Shown here: positions 1 through 8,230 of the stretch, in pieces
How positions within the stretch are numbered: position 1 is the stretch's first letter
Layout: every line of letters begins with the position of its first letter
DNA from: Aquimarina spongiae
Lineage (GTDB): Bacteria > Bacteroidota > Bacteroidia > Flavobacteriales > Flavobacteriaceae
Direction of reading: 5' to 3'
Length of the DNA stretch: 64,000 bases
NCBI RefSeq assembly: GCF_900141785.1
Contig: NZ_FQYP01000008.1
Span: 124,001 to 188,000, forward strand
The notes under the pieces: model-generated
Databases searched by the model: none
The model's input: only the letters and a program-made list of their open reading frames with translations
Told to the model about the DNA's origin: nothing
Program-made: the position numbers and the translations under genes

Positions 1-1565
1 GCACTATCAATAGTAATCACATTCGAATTTTCGTCTTCTACGATAATCGTACCTTCATCTTCATCAAGTGCGATTCTTTTCCCGGCAGGAGTGGTGATAT
101 TCAAGGTCTTTTTATCATCGTCAAAAAGCACTTTCATTTCACTACGTGTTACAAAGCCTTTTTCGTGGTTATCATCACTTGCGGTAATGGGAGCTGGCTT
201 AGCACTGCTATGCAGCATTCCCAATACGACCGCATCATTTGGATCCTGATTAATAAATCCAACGATTACTTCGTCTTCTATTTCTGGTCGAAAAAAGGCG
301 CCTCTACTATCTCCCGCATCCAGGGATGCTATTCGACACCAAATTCCTTGTTCTTCGTTATTTACAATCGGTAGTTGCACTAAAATTCTTTCTTCTCCAT
401 CTGGGTCGTCTTGTAATTGGGAAACCACACCTATTTGAAGTCCTTGTATAGCCGGTAATAATCCAGACGCTGGTTTCATATCGATCTCATAGGTTTCAGA
501 AAACCATTTGGGATCCAAACCAAATTGTGCATCCACAGTCCAGTTACCTTCGGTAATAGAGTGGCGTACGCCGCTCACAAATATTTTACCATTAAAACGG
601 TCTCCTACACCCTCCAGCTTTAGAATGGTATTAGGTTTTACATCAGGTATGCCTTGAAATTTGACGCGGCCTCTAATTTTGGCTAATTGTTGAAATAACC
701 ATTTGGCATCGGCCCAGTTCTGTAGCTCAGAATCTGTAACTGCTCCACCATGCCTAAGTTCTACATTTTCAACCCCTATGGTATCAGCAAGGTCTGAAGC
801 ACTCAAATTACCATTGAGAGAAACGGCTGGATCATTAGCTTCTATTTCCAGGAGCTCCTGATCTGCATAATTCCAGGCGTAAGAAGACACCTTGCTGATT
901 TGATGTCTGGCATCAATCTCTGCATCAAAATCCAACATACTGGCTCCAAAAGTTATCGTTTCAATTTCTTCCTGGCCCAGATCGGGTGCAACTATTTTGA
1001 TTTCACCATCATCAACAATACAGATTTTGCCATTGGCTTGCGCTCTGGACATGATAAAATCCCAGTCCGAAGCATTGTACTGTACTAATTCTGTATGTGT
1101 ATGTGTTGTTGCTTCAACATCATTACCAAGACCATAAGTGCCTATGATTTCTTCAAAAATATCGCTATCAGCACTATCATAGAAATATTTGCTTTTTCTG
1201 CCTACTGTAAGTTTGACCGCCTCATCTCTACATTCTATGATCAGTTGATTGCTTTTAGGACGAATCCTAAGATTATGTTTGATGATAATTCCTTTGAAAA
1301 TCGTTGCTTCATCAGAATGGTACCCTGCTGTAATTTCCACTTCTTTACCCGGGATCAAAAAATCCTCGTTGCTCAGTGGAAAATCTCTTGCCGATGGGTC
1401 ACCATCGTTAATCACCAGCTTTGCGGTTGGTATTCTGTTCACCTCTTTATCGACAACAATACTCTGTACCTGATATTTTTTGGAAAGCTCTTGTCCATCC
1501 ATCAATATCTTGAAAGTAACAAGATCTGCACTTTGAGAAGTTTGTATGACACCGCTATTATTCAT
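1..1565 (-). CDS. VgrG/Afp8-like spike protein of an eCIS (partial, C-terminus outside window)
   Basis: About 521 N-terminal residues are visible; the gene runs off the left edge. The start is the ATG at 1565, directly after the stop of the LysM gene. The N-terminal part resembles the gp27-like half of VgrG/Afp8 spike proteins (segments such as KLVINDG and IIIKHNLRIRP). Further on comes a gp5-like OB region with the typical GFINQDPNDAVVLGMLHSSA pattern, then the start of a beta-helix-like stretch (ITTPAGKRIALDEDEGTI). In this family the trimer forms the membrane-puncturing tip of the contractile tail, under the baseplate. Its place after LysM, DUF5908, tube and sheath genes matches the usual eCIS gene order. 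The family call is firm; what tip or cargo domain the missing C-terminus carries cannot be seen. Confidence 0.9.
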   Translation of the reverse strand, partial: MNNSGVIQTSQSADLVTFKILMDGQELSKKYQVQSIVVDKEVNRIPTAKLVINDGDPSARDFPLSNEDFLIPGKEVEITAGYHSDEATIFKGIIIKHNLRIRPKSNQLIIECRDEAVKLTVGRKSKYFYDSADSDIFEEIIGTYGLGNDVEATTHTHTELVQYNASDWDFIMSRAQANGKICIVDDGEIKIVAPDLGQEEIETITFGASMLDFDAEIDARHQISKVSSYAWNYADQELLEIEANDPAVSLNGNLSASDLADTIGVENVELRHGGAVTDSELQNWADAKWLFQQLAKIRGRVKFQGIPDVKPNTILKLEGVGDRFNGKIFVSGVRHSITEGNWTVDAQFGLDPKWFSETYEIDMKPASGLLPAIQGLQIGVVSQLQDDPDGEERILVQLPIVNNEEQGIWCRIASLDAGDSRGAFFRPEIEDEVIVGFINQDPNDAVVLGMLHSSAKPAPITASDDNHEKGFVTRSEMKVLFDDDKKTLNITTPAGKRIALDEDEGTIIVEDENSNVITIDS

Positions 1566-2291
1566 TTAAGACTGTTTTTGTAATGGAGGAAAAAACAATT
1601 CTTGTCCTACCTTCAATTTTCTAAAATTGCTAATATTGTTTACTCTTGCGACTTCGAGATAGTACTTTGGATCCCCATAGATTCGATACGTCATCAAGGG
1701 AAGCGTATCTCCTGCTTTTACAACCCGATAATGGGTAAGATCAGGAGAATTATTATTCTCTTCTGCTACTCGTTCTTCGGCTTCAATAAATCTTTTGAAG
1801 GTAGCTTTTACCATCGCTCTTAGCGGAGTACCGTCTGGCTTGAACAGTTTGTACTCTACATCCATCGAAGTAAGAAAACACCTGAATGACAGGGATCCCC
1901 AAGTTATAATTAGATAATTGGGTTTATGTTTATCTCCGTTGTAATCGTATACTGCTTTTTTGAACGCATCCAGATCATCGATAATCCCATTTCCCTGATC
2001 CTTATACACCGTATCTCCAGAACTTGATAAAGGGTCATCTCCGTAATGAATAATCACCCCTGTCCGGTCAAAAAGAAAGTCCAAAGTAAGATCTTCGGGC
2101 AGTGACCTCACAAATTTGGGATCATCACCACTGGTTCCTTGAGCCTGTTCTTCCTGATAATCGGCTTTAAAAGAAAACGAATAGGTTTCCGGATTTAAAA
2201 GCGCTGTATACTTTAGATCCAAAAGCTCTTCCTGAAAGCGTTCATCTTTGAAACAGCGGATAACTAATTTCTGTAATTTACCTTCACTCAT
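1566..2291 (-). CDS. LysM-containing baseplate/tail protein (Afp7-like)
   Basis: 241 residues. The C-terminal part (about residues 188-236) is a LysM-type module, with a YRVVKAGDTLPLMTYRIYGDP start and a VGQELFFPP end. The N-terminal 180 residues resemble the gp53/Afp7-like baseplate component that joins the spike to the tail tube. In phage and eCIS baseplates this LysM does not necessarily bind cell wall; it often has a structural role. The gene ends immediately before the spike ATG and starts 11 bp after the small DUF5908 gene, so it is clearly in the same operon. No signal peptide is present, as expected for a particle assembled in the cytoplasm. Confidence 0.88.
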   Translation of the reverse strand: MSEGKLQKLVIRCFKDERFQEELLDLKYTALLNPETYSFSFKADYQEEQAQGTSGDDPKFVRSLPEDLTLDFLFDRTGVIIHYGDDPLSSSGDTVYKDQGNGIIDDLDAFKKAVYDYNGDKHKPNYLIITWGSLSFRCFLTSMDVEYKLFKPDGTPLRAMVKATFKRFIEAEERVAEENNNSPDLTHYRVVKAGDTLPLMTYRIYGDPKYYLEVARVNNISNFRKLKVGQELFFPPLQKQS

Positions 2292-2302
2292 TTGTTCACT
2301 GA

Positions 2303-2464
2303 TTATCGTTCTTCACGCATTTCAAGAATATCCATCACTTGTTCTACACAAGATGCGATCAATGCAGATTTTTCTTCTTTTCCGAAAGTGGCTACTGATT
2401 TTTGACCTTTGCTACTTTCATCAACATTGATTTTGATATGCAACTCTTTAATTTCTATTGGCAT
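2303..2464 (-). CDS. DUF5908 family small eCIS protein (53 aa)
   Basis: Short ORF found by reading the gap between the LysM and tube genes. The product starts MPIEIKELHIKINVDE and ends EQVMDILEMREER; this matches the DUF5908 pattern (MPIEIxEL start), a small protein usually found between tube and LysM genes in Bacteroidota eCIS loci. The ATG overlaps the stop of the tube gene (TAATG), which implies translational coupling. Its function is not known; the position suggests a tube-baseplate adaptor or assembly factor comparable to Afp6, which is inference. Confidence 0.85.
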   Translation of the reverse strand: MPIEIKELHIKINVDESSKGQKSVATFGKEEKSALIASCVEQVMDILEMREER

Positions 2465-2907
2465 TAGGTAATGGTTTTAAAATAGTTATAGGAAAGCTCC
2501 AAAGACTCTATCGATAGCTTGTTTTCTTCGGCATTAAAATCCTCGACAGTCCACTTTACCGGATAGGCATGTACCACATTCCATGTTAATAAAGGTTCAT
2601 GCTTTTCGTTGAGCAATTTGATGGTGAGATTGATCGGTTGAATTTCAAAATCTTCAATCGCTTTTTTACACCATTCTATTAACCCTGAATCTATCAAAAG
2701 TCCTCTTTTTAGGACCAAATTGGGATATTTGGTTCGTACTGGAATTTTATGTTTAAACCTATTTTCTCCACCCTCAGCAATTTCTTCGGTTTCAAGATCT
2801 ACAGAAAGACCCGAAACCGACTGAAACTGATGATCATTAGTCCTATTTTCAATGTCTTGAAATTCGACTTTAAAATGAAAACCAACCGGTGGATAGTAAG
2901 CCGCCAT
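2464..2907 (-). CDS. eCIS inner-tube protein, second paralogue (Afp5-like)
   Basis: 147 residues, in the phage-tail tube (gp19/Afp1-Afp5) family. Features are the YYPPVGFHFKVEF start, the SVSGLSVDLETEEIAEGGEN segment, KYPNLVLKRGL, and a C-terminal segment reading LLTWNVVHAYPVKWTVEDF. These correspond closely to the neighbouring tube gene (same length, same motif order), so the two are tandem paralogues. By analogy with Afp, one builds the bulk of the tube and the other forms the ring next to the baseplate; being closer to LysM and spike genes, this copy is the likelier baseplate-proximal one. It is separated from the preceding tube gene by 1 bp and overlaps DUF5908. Confidence 0.9.
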   Translation of the reverse strand: MAAYYPPVGFHFKVEFQDIENRTNDHQFQSVSGLSVDLETEEIAEGGENRFKHKIPVRTKYPNLVLKRGLLIDSGLIEWCKKAIEDFEIQPINLTIKLLNEKHEPLLTWNVVHAYPVKWTVEDFNAEENKLSIESLELSYNYFKTIT

Positions 2908-2908
2908 A

Positions 2909-3352
2909 TTAAACTAGAGATAATTTCTCGTGAACAAATTCTGCCGTCTCGATAGCGATTTCGTTACCGTCTGCTTTTAAATCTGTGGATTGAATTTTTG
3001 TAATGTAAGCGCGTTCGGCTTTCCAGGTTACTACTGGTTCGTGTTTTTCATCAAGCAGACTGATCGTTAAGTCTCCTCTGTACTGCTCTTCTCCTTCTTG
3101 AAAATATACGGTTTTCACCCACTGCTCATAAAACTCTTTGTTGGTTTCTACAAAGGTTCCTCTTTTGATAGTGATGTTGCTATATTTTGAAAGTCCAGGT
3201 TGCTTAGTCTTATGATACTCGTTATCTGCCCCTGCTCTATATTCGATCATTTCTCTTTCAAAATCCAATCCAGAAACTTCGGTACAATTAAATTCTGAAT
3301 CTCCGAAAGACACTCTAAAATGAAACTTTGGTAATGGATATGTTGTTGCCAT
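2909..3352 (-). CDS. eCIS inner-tube protein, first paralogue (Afp1-like)
   Basis: 147 residues, phage-tail tube family. The motif order is YPLPKFHFRVSFGD, CTEVSGLDFEREMIEYRAG, KYSNITIKRGTF, VTWKAERAYITKIQSTDLKADGNEIAIETAEF, which is characteristic of Afp1/Pvc1-type tube subunits. It should polymerise into the tube inside the sheath. It lies 38 bp downstream of the sheath gene on the same strand; the short gap fits a high-expression structural operon. It is clearly related to the 147-residue protein immediately downstream but has diverged well beyond near-identity, so this is an old duplication. Confidence 0.92.
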   Translation of the reverse strand: MATTYPLPKFHFRVSFGDSEFNCTEVSGLDFEREMIEYRAGADNEYHKTKQPGLSKYSNITIKRGTFVETNKEFYEQWVKTVYFQEGEEQYRGDLTISLLDEKHEPVVTWKAERAYITKIQSTDLKADGNEIAIETAEFVHEKLSLV

Positions 3353-3390
3353 GTTTATATACTTTATAAATTATTAAGATGATTTGTTAT

Positions 3391-5310
3391 TTATGCCTCT
3401 TGCATTTTGTGAGAGAACTTAAGGATGATAAATTCTGCAGGACGTACTACTGCCATACCTATTTCTACAATCATATTCCCTTCAAGAATATCTTGAGCGG
3501 TCATCGTTTCACCTAATCCTACATTTACATAAAAAGCTTTATCTGGTGTTGGACCAGTTAAGGCTCCTGCTCTCCATTGTAAATTCAAGAAATTGGTGAT
3601 CATTGCTTTAACTTTCACCCAAGTATTTGCATCATTAGGTTCAAAAACAAATTGTTCTGTCGCCTTTTTGATAGACTCTTCGGCCATATTGAAAAAACGA
3701 CGTACAGATACATATCTCCATTCGTTATCATTTCCTGCCAAAGTTCTAGCTCCCCAAACCAAGGTTCCTTTACCGGTAAATGTTCTGATAGCATTGATTG
3801 ATTTTCCTGTTCCATGAACATTCAAGTCTTCCTGATCTTCATGAGAAATATGTATAGTAGGTTTAATTACATAGTTCATCCCTACATTGGCAGGTGCTTT
3901 CCAAACTCCTCTGGCGTTATCTACTCTTGCGTATACTCCAGCCATCCCACTACTTGGTGGAAGAATTACTGGTACTTGTCCGATTTCTGCTTTAATTCTA
4001 TTGTATAAGGCATTATCCGAAGCTTCTAGAGTATTCAATTTTACTGTAGTTGCAGGAATACTCGATGCTGGTAGCGCAGCGATAAGTAGTGATAGTTGTC
4101 CTGAAGCGATAAGTGCATCAATTTTGGCTTTTAAAGCATCTCCTGCAGCACTTGAAGAATGAATTCCTAATGTATCATAAAGTCCTGGTTGATTTACAGA
4201 GATCTCATTGTTAATTTTAGATTGAGTATCATCTTCATTCAATCGATCTATACTTTTATTAAGATCAAGTATCGTTTGGTCTAACTCATCGGTTATCCAG
4301 GTATCCAAATCATTAGATTCTGTAGCAGCTCCAGCGGCTCTTCCTATTGCCAAAGCAGCATTCAAATTATTTTTTAGTCCATTGATATAACTAATAACTT
4401 CATTGATTTTTGCCTGTAAACTTGGTACCAAGGCTACAGCAGCAGCGTCATCACCTGCAGCAGCAATATCCCCTTCTATAGTTCCTAAATCGGCAACCAA
4501 GGTATCTACAACCGTTGTATCTATATCATCAGAGATGTCTTGTGCAGCTTGTTGTACATCTGCAGGACCAGCAGCTGTTTGTGTCACATCTACCTGACTT
4601 TCATCATAATTATAATCCAAAATGGTTTCTACGAATGGATAGTAAGCCGCACCATATTTAATGAAATCTTTTTCTAGATTGATCCCATCTCTTAACCCTT
4701 GAATATTTGCATCTACAGGAGTACTATCATCATAAGCGTAGGTATCTATGATTGCAAAACGATCCTGTAACTTGTTACACTGTGTAAGAGCGCTATTGTA
4801 TAACCCATAGAAATCACCACTACTAGAAAGTGAGGTAGCATCAGGAAAAACCAGCAATGTAGGCTCATCTTCTTTTTCTACCAATTTTAATCCTTTGGCC
4901 AAACCTGGAGTTGTTTCTGACCCCAAAGCAACAGCGGTAACTGGAGCAGAACCTTCTCCATATTGTCCTACGGACATGATATAACATGGTCCTCCACCAT
5001 TAGCAAAGTACAATTGTAATGAGTAATACATAAGGAAAGGCGATTTGGTAGTTAAAGGTGGTATCGAAATAACATCATCTTTAACATCAACAGTAATACT
5101 ATTTTCTAACTGCGCAAAACCAAAATATGTTTCATACTCTAACATCGAAGTAATACGTGTTGGAATTTCGTGAAGATCCCCCTCTGCTTTATTTGTCGCT
5201 TTTTGAGTATACCCAATGAAAGCAGGGATAGCAGTTTCTACTTGAGCTACAGAAGGGGGAAACTTAGCGATTTCCTCAATGTAAACTCCTGGTGTGCTGT
5301 ACGTTGCCAT
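3391..5310 (-). CDS. eCIS contractile sheath protein with a large internal insertion
   Basis: 639 residues, phage-tail sheath family. The N-terminus (STPGVYIEEIAKFPPSVAQV, then IPAFIGYTQKA) and C-terminus (PNDANTWVKVKAMITNFLN, ending MIVEIGMAVVRPAEFIILKFSHKMQE) are canonical. Canonical blocks AAYYPFVETI (221-230) and PPSSGMAGVYARVDNARGVWKAPAN (from about 451) normally lie close together. Here they are separated by roughly 200 residues (about 236-430) rich in Ala, Asp and Leu and probably helical. Typical Afp/PVC sheaths are considerably shorter, so the insertion explains the size; it would sit in the outward-facing domain region. Only one sheath gene is visible, whereas Afp has three. It contracts to drive the tube through a target membrane. 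Confidence 0.93.
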   Translation of the reverse strand: MATYSTPGVYIEEIAKFPPSVAQVETAIPAFIGYTQKATNKAEGDLHEIPTRITSMLEYETYFGFAQLENSITVDVKDDVISIPPLTTKSPFLMYYSLQLYFANGGGPCYIMSVGQYGEGSAPVTAVALGSETTPGLAKGLKLVEKEDEPTLLVFPDATSLSSSGDFYGLYNSALTQCNKLQDRFAIIDTYAYDDSTPVDANIQGLRDGINLEKDFIKYGAAYYPFVETILDYNYDESQVDVTQTAAGPADVQQAAQDISDDIDTTVVDTLVADLGTIEGDIAAAGDDAAAVALVPSLQAKINEVISYINGLKNNLNAALAIGRAAGAATESNDLDTWITDELDQTILDLNKSIDRLNEDDTQSKINNEISVNQPGLYDTLGIHSSSAAGDALKAKIDALIASGQLSLLIAALPASSIPATTVKLNTLEASDNALYNRIKAEIGQVPVILPPSSGMAGVYARVDNARGVWKAPANVGMNYVIKPTIHISHEDQEDLNVHGTGKSINAIRTFTGKGTLVWGARTLAGNDNEWRYVSVRRFFNMAEESIKKATEQFVFEPNDANTWVKVKAMITNFLNLQWRAGALTGPTPDKAFYVNVGLGETMTAQDILEGNMIVEIGMAVVRPAEFIILKFSHKMQEA

Positions 5311-5339
5311 AATTGTGAATTTTAATTTGTATTAAATTT

Positions 5340-6341
5340 TTAAATAAATATTTCTGAATAAAAGTCATCGTTTTCTTCGCTTACCCCGCTTTTGCCAGGA
5401 TTCAGCAAAAAGACATTTCTTAATCTAGGTTGTAATTGATTGGGTCTAAGCTTTATAAACCCATTTTGCGTGAGTGGATACTCATTTTTTGTAACAAAAA
5501 CTTCTTCGGTACTTACTCTGTTATATCTCCAAAAGGTCTTTCTGTTTTCGAATCGCAGTACTGGTGATATCGAAGTCTCTGGTAAACATTTGCGAACTTG
5601 GTTTGCGCTATTAGGTATTTCCACGGTTGTATCTTCCAAAAGGTCAACATTTCCATCTCCTTGAACTGCTAATCGAATGTATCCTAAAAGTCCGTTTCTT
5701 TTTTGCGTTTCTATATACGTATTTAAAACTGCAGCATTTTCGGGAACTTCAATATCCGTATCATCTATGGCCAGAATAGTTTCTAATCCCAAATCATCGA
5801 TGGGAGCTACCTCTTTAGTAAGTATATGGTGTATAATTTCTCTACTACCCTCTGGTTGCAATAAAAAATCTGTATGTACTTCCTGATCAATAAAAAAATT
5901 GGGAAAGGCATTGGATTCACTATCCGGTCGCTTATTAGAGAAATAATACAGTCGATTTTCTGAAGCATCTGCACTATTGGTATAATTATTAAAATAAGTA
6001 TCAGAAAACCGAAGCTCGAAAGTAAATTCTAAATCACCGCCCATCTCAATCTTGGGGCAAAATGCAGTCGTACTCTCACCGGCCTTGTTATATTCTTCTA
6101 CATTTACAAAAAGGAGTAATTCTGAACCCGTATTGCGTAAAACCACTTTATGATTTTGTAATAATCTTTGCGTTATAGGTGTTGGGGTAATCTTTAAAAA
6201 GTTTAAAAAATCATAACTTGTTAATTGTGATTTCTTTTCTTCATCAGACAAGTCTACAAACTTATCAGTTCCGTCATCCAAATAGAAATCATGATGAATT
6301 GTAATCTCAGCCAGGGGTTTGTATGCTATTTGGAAACTCAT
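5340..6341 (-). CDS. Unrecognised eCIS-operon protein (333 aa)
   Basis: I do not recognise this family. It lies inside the structural operon: its ATG overlaps the stop of the DUF4255 gene (TAATG), and the sheath gene begins 29 bp after it ends. No signal peptide or membrane segment is visible. The sequence is acidic and appears beta-rich (for example KVVLRNTGSELLLFVNVEEY and GDLEFTFELRFSDTYF in the first half), with a segment near the end, FIKLRPNQLQPRLRNVFLLNPG. The position between the tail-terminator-like gene and the sheath suggests a structural or assembly role, perhaps specific to Bacteroidota eCIS, but this rests on location alone. Confidence 0.7.
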   Translation of the reverse strand: MSFQIAYKPLAEITIHHDFYLDDGTDKFVDLSDEEKKSQLTSYDFLNFLKITPTPITQRLLQNHKVVLRNTGSELLLFVNVEEYNKAGESTTAFCPKIEMGGDLEFTFELRFSDTYFNNYTNSADASENRLYYFSNKRPDSESNAFPNFFIDQEVHTDFLLQPEGSREIIHHILTKEVAPIDDLGLETILAIDDTDIEVPENAAVLNTYIETQKRNGLLGYIRLAVQGDGNVDLLEDTTVEIPNSANQVRKCLPETSISPVLRFENRKTFWRYNRVSTEEVFVTKNEYPLTQNGFIKLRPNQLQPRLRNVFLLNPGKSGVSEENDDFYSEIFI

Positions 6342-6913
6342 TAATTCTTATTTAAAGTTGCATTAATGTTCGTGATTACAGCTCCTTGAGATTTCAGCAC
6401 ATCTCTTTCTATCTCTAAGAGTCTTACCTTATATAGCACAGATGGGTATTGTTTCCCTCCCAAAACACCCCAGATATAGCTTAATTGTTCAAAAGAAGGC
6501 GTATATAATTCGGTAATAAATTTAAAATCTCCCAAATCCTGCATATCTGCATCATCTCTATTAAAGTTGGTATTTAGATGTGTAAAGACATTTTTACCTT
6601 GAAAAAACTCCATGATACTGGACACATTCTTTAATGATTCGGTATACAAATCACTATTCGCACTGAATAGGATATACAGATTAACATTTACTTTTGGGTT
6701 TTTATAAGAAACTGTCGAGCCTTCAATTTTATAATTGGGAACATTTTTTAAGGTCGGTTCTTCATCTATATTAATAAGGGTTAATGCTATATCTGCATCC
6801 TCATCCCCATCTCCCGAAGAAATAGTTCCTATGTTAGCTAGTTCGACAGGATCTTCATCTGTAAAATAGCCATTCAACTCTTCTTTAATTATTTGCAATA
6901 CCTGAAAAATCAT
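6341..6913 (-). CDS. DUF4255 protein, eCIS tail-terminator-like (Pvc16/Afp16 N-terminal family)
   Basis: 190 residues. The layout matches DUF4255: a helical start (MIFQVLQIIKEELNGYF), a central segment ALTLINIDEEPTLKN, then KNPKVNVNLYILFSAN, and a closing region with SFEQLSYIWGVLGGKQYPSVLYKVRLLEIE. Afp16-type proteins cap the tail and control its length. It is the first gene of the visible operon: nothing is encoded on this strand for the next 590 bp upstream, so the operon promoter should lie between 6914 and about 7200. It is coupled to the next gene by a stop/start overlap. Confidence 0.85.
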   Translation of the reverse strand: MIFQVLQIIKEELNGYFTDEDPVELANIGTISSGDGDEDADIALTLINIDEEPTLKNVPNYKIEGSTVSYKNPKVNVNLYILFSANSDLYTESLKNVSSIMEFFQGKNVFTHLNTNFNRDDADMQDLGDFKFITELYTPSFEQLSYIWGVLGGKQYPSVLYKVRLLEIERDVLKSQGAVITNINATLNKN

Positions 6914-7503
6914 TTTATATCAGTTAATATTTGAGCATAGCACTATACGCTATACTTGGACTATAATAGCTACTTCACATAAGTGCATACGACACCTACG
7001 TTAAAAAATAATCTCTGACATATAGACTCATATAAGAACTATATAAATCTTCATCTTCTCTAAAATCGATAGGAAGTTGATTTATCTTAATAGGGAAAAA
7101 ATAAATCAAGTAAATTACATGCGAAAAGCACATAATTTTTTAAGGGGTAACTTGTGTGAAGATACAAAAAAAAGCGTATTAAAAATGTTATCTAAAAATT
7201 AATTTTAAGTTTTGTGGTTTTAACGTAAAGCAAGTGATAATAAGCCATAACAGAGTTTTTGCATCTAAATCTTTACTCAAAATCTTTTTGTTTTCTAGAG
7301 AAAAACAAGGCTCTTTATTTACCTGTTATCACAGCGCAAACTAGCTTTTTCCTCACCTGCTCTTCTAACCAAAAACGCAAACCATACTTTATAAAGTCCA
7401 AACGAATTCTAATTCGATCATAACGAATACTAAAAGCATCACTGGAGAGATAAATGAAGGTGCTACTTTTACATTAAATAGCCAACCTCAAAATAAAGCT
7501 GTT
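6914..7503. other. Divergent intergenic region between the eCIS operon and the 7504 gene
   Basis: 590 bp without a convincing gene. It is strongly AT-rich and must contain promoters for the minus-strand eCIS operon and the plus-strand 7504 gene. I see no single element strong enough to name as a promoter, and no ORF, tRNA or repeat array. Confidence 0.5.
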
Positions 7504-8079
7504 ATGAAAAAGGTAGCCATAATAATTATCCTGTTTCAAAGTTTTCAATTCCTTCAAGCACAAAAGGGATTTGAAAAATCTGAAAAGTATTTGGTAACAA
7601 CCGAAATTACTGATCAAGGACAGGAATATCCTACATACGTCGTTAATTTGGTGCGTTCTGATAATAGCTCCGAAAAAATATCTACGCTAACGATTAACGA
7701 CACAGAGCTTTTTGAGGATATTTTTATTACCACTTTAGAGAACCCCGGCCTAAATGGGGTCTCTGAAGTGATAAAAATGGAAGTAGAATATCTGGCTTGC
7801 TGTGCGCATGTGGAATCCTTTTACTATATGGTACAGGAAAATGGAGAAGTAACAGCGTTGCCTGAGCTTAAAAATATATACTGTGAAGAATCTGATACTG
7901 ATTTTCAATATATATTCCCGAATCAAGAATATGGAATTGATGGTAACATATTAAGTACTCAAACTTTTTATAAAAGTACATCCGATACTAAGTATGTAAG
8001 TCTAAAACAGAGTTTTACCTGGAACCAAAATGAAGGGATTACAGGAATCTCAAAAACGACAGCCATTACAGGATATTAG
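7504..8079 (+). CDS. Exported protein of unknown function (191 aa)
   Basis: An N-terminal signal peptide is evident (MKKVAIIIILFQSFQFLQAQ, cleavage likely after LQA). The mature part is acidic, with the segments YPTYVVNLVRSDNSSEKI, VEYLACCAHVESFYYMV (a Cys-Cys pair) and IYCEESDTDFQYIFP. I do not recognise a family. The pattern of short beta-strand-like segments suggests a small periplasmic or secreted beta protein. It stands alone, divergent from the eCIS operon, and is followed by a strong palindromic terminator at 8136-8170, so it is probably monocistronic. A link to the eCIS or to the downstream kinase is possible only by proximity. Confidence 0.75.
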   Translation: MKKVAIIIILFQSFQFLQAQKGFEKSEKYLVTTEITDQGQEYPTYVVNLVRSDNSSEKISTLTINDTELFEDIFITTLENPGLNGVSEVIKMEVEYLACCAHVESFYYMVQENGEVTALPELKNIYCEESDTDFQYIFPNQEYGIDGNILSTQTFYKSTSDTKYVSLKQSFTWNQNEGITGISKTTAITGY

Positions 8080-8135
8080 TAACCTTTACACAACTCAATC
8101 TGATAAACAAAAAGGGGGAAACTTTTGTTTATTAT

Positions 8136-8170
8136 ACCGACAGATCGTACGATCTGTCGGTTTTGTTTTT
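8136..8170 (+). terminator. Perfect 26-bp palindrome followed by a T-rich tract
   Basis: ACCGACAGATCGT and its exact reverse complement ACGATCTGTCGGT abut at 8148/8149, then TTTGTTTTT follows. It fits a Rho-independent terminator for the 7504 gene, 56 bp past its stop. The stem has no spare loop bases, so the innermost pairs must open. The kinase gene starts 60 bp later. Confidence 0.75.
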
Positions 8171-8230
8171 AATGATGCCAATGTCAAACTCAGTTTTAAT
8201 TATATTTGTTACCAACCAGATCTATCTTTT

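Noticed and set aside
1095..1583. A 162-codon plus-strand open frame
   Set aside because: It is antisense to the eCIS spike gene, whose translation shows clear VgrG-like motifs; the plus-strand peptide is rich in Cys, Phe and Ile without any recognisable pattern.
8030..8230. Upstream extension of the propeller kinase reading frame
   Set aside because: It overlaps the end of the 7504 gene and passes through the palindromic terminator. The start at 8231 gives a proper signal peptide.
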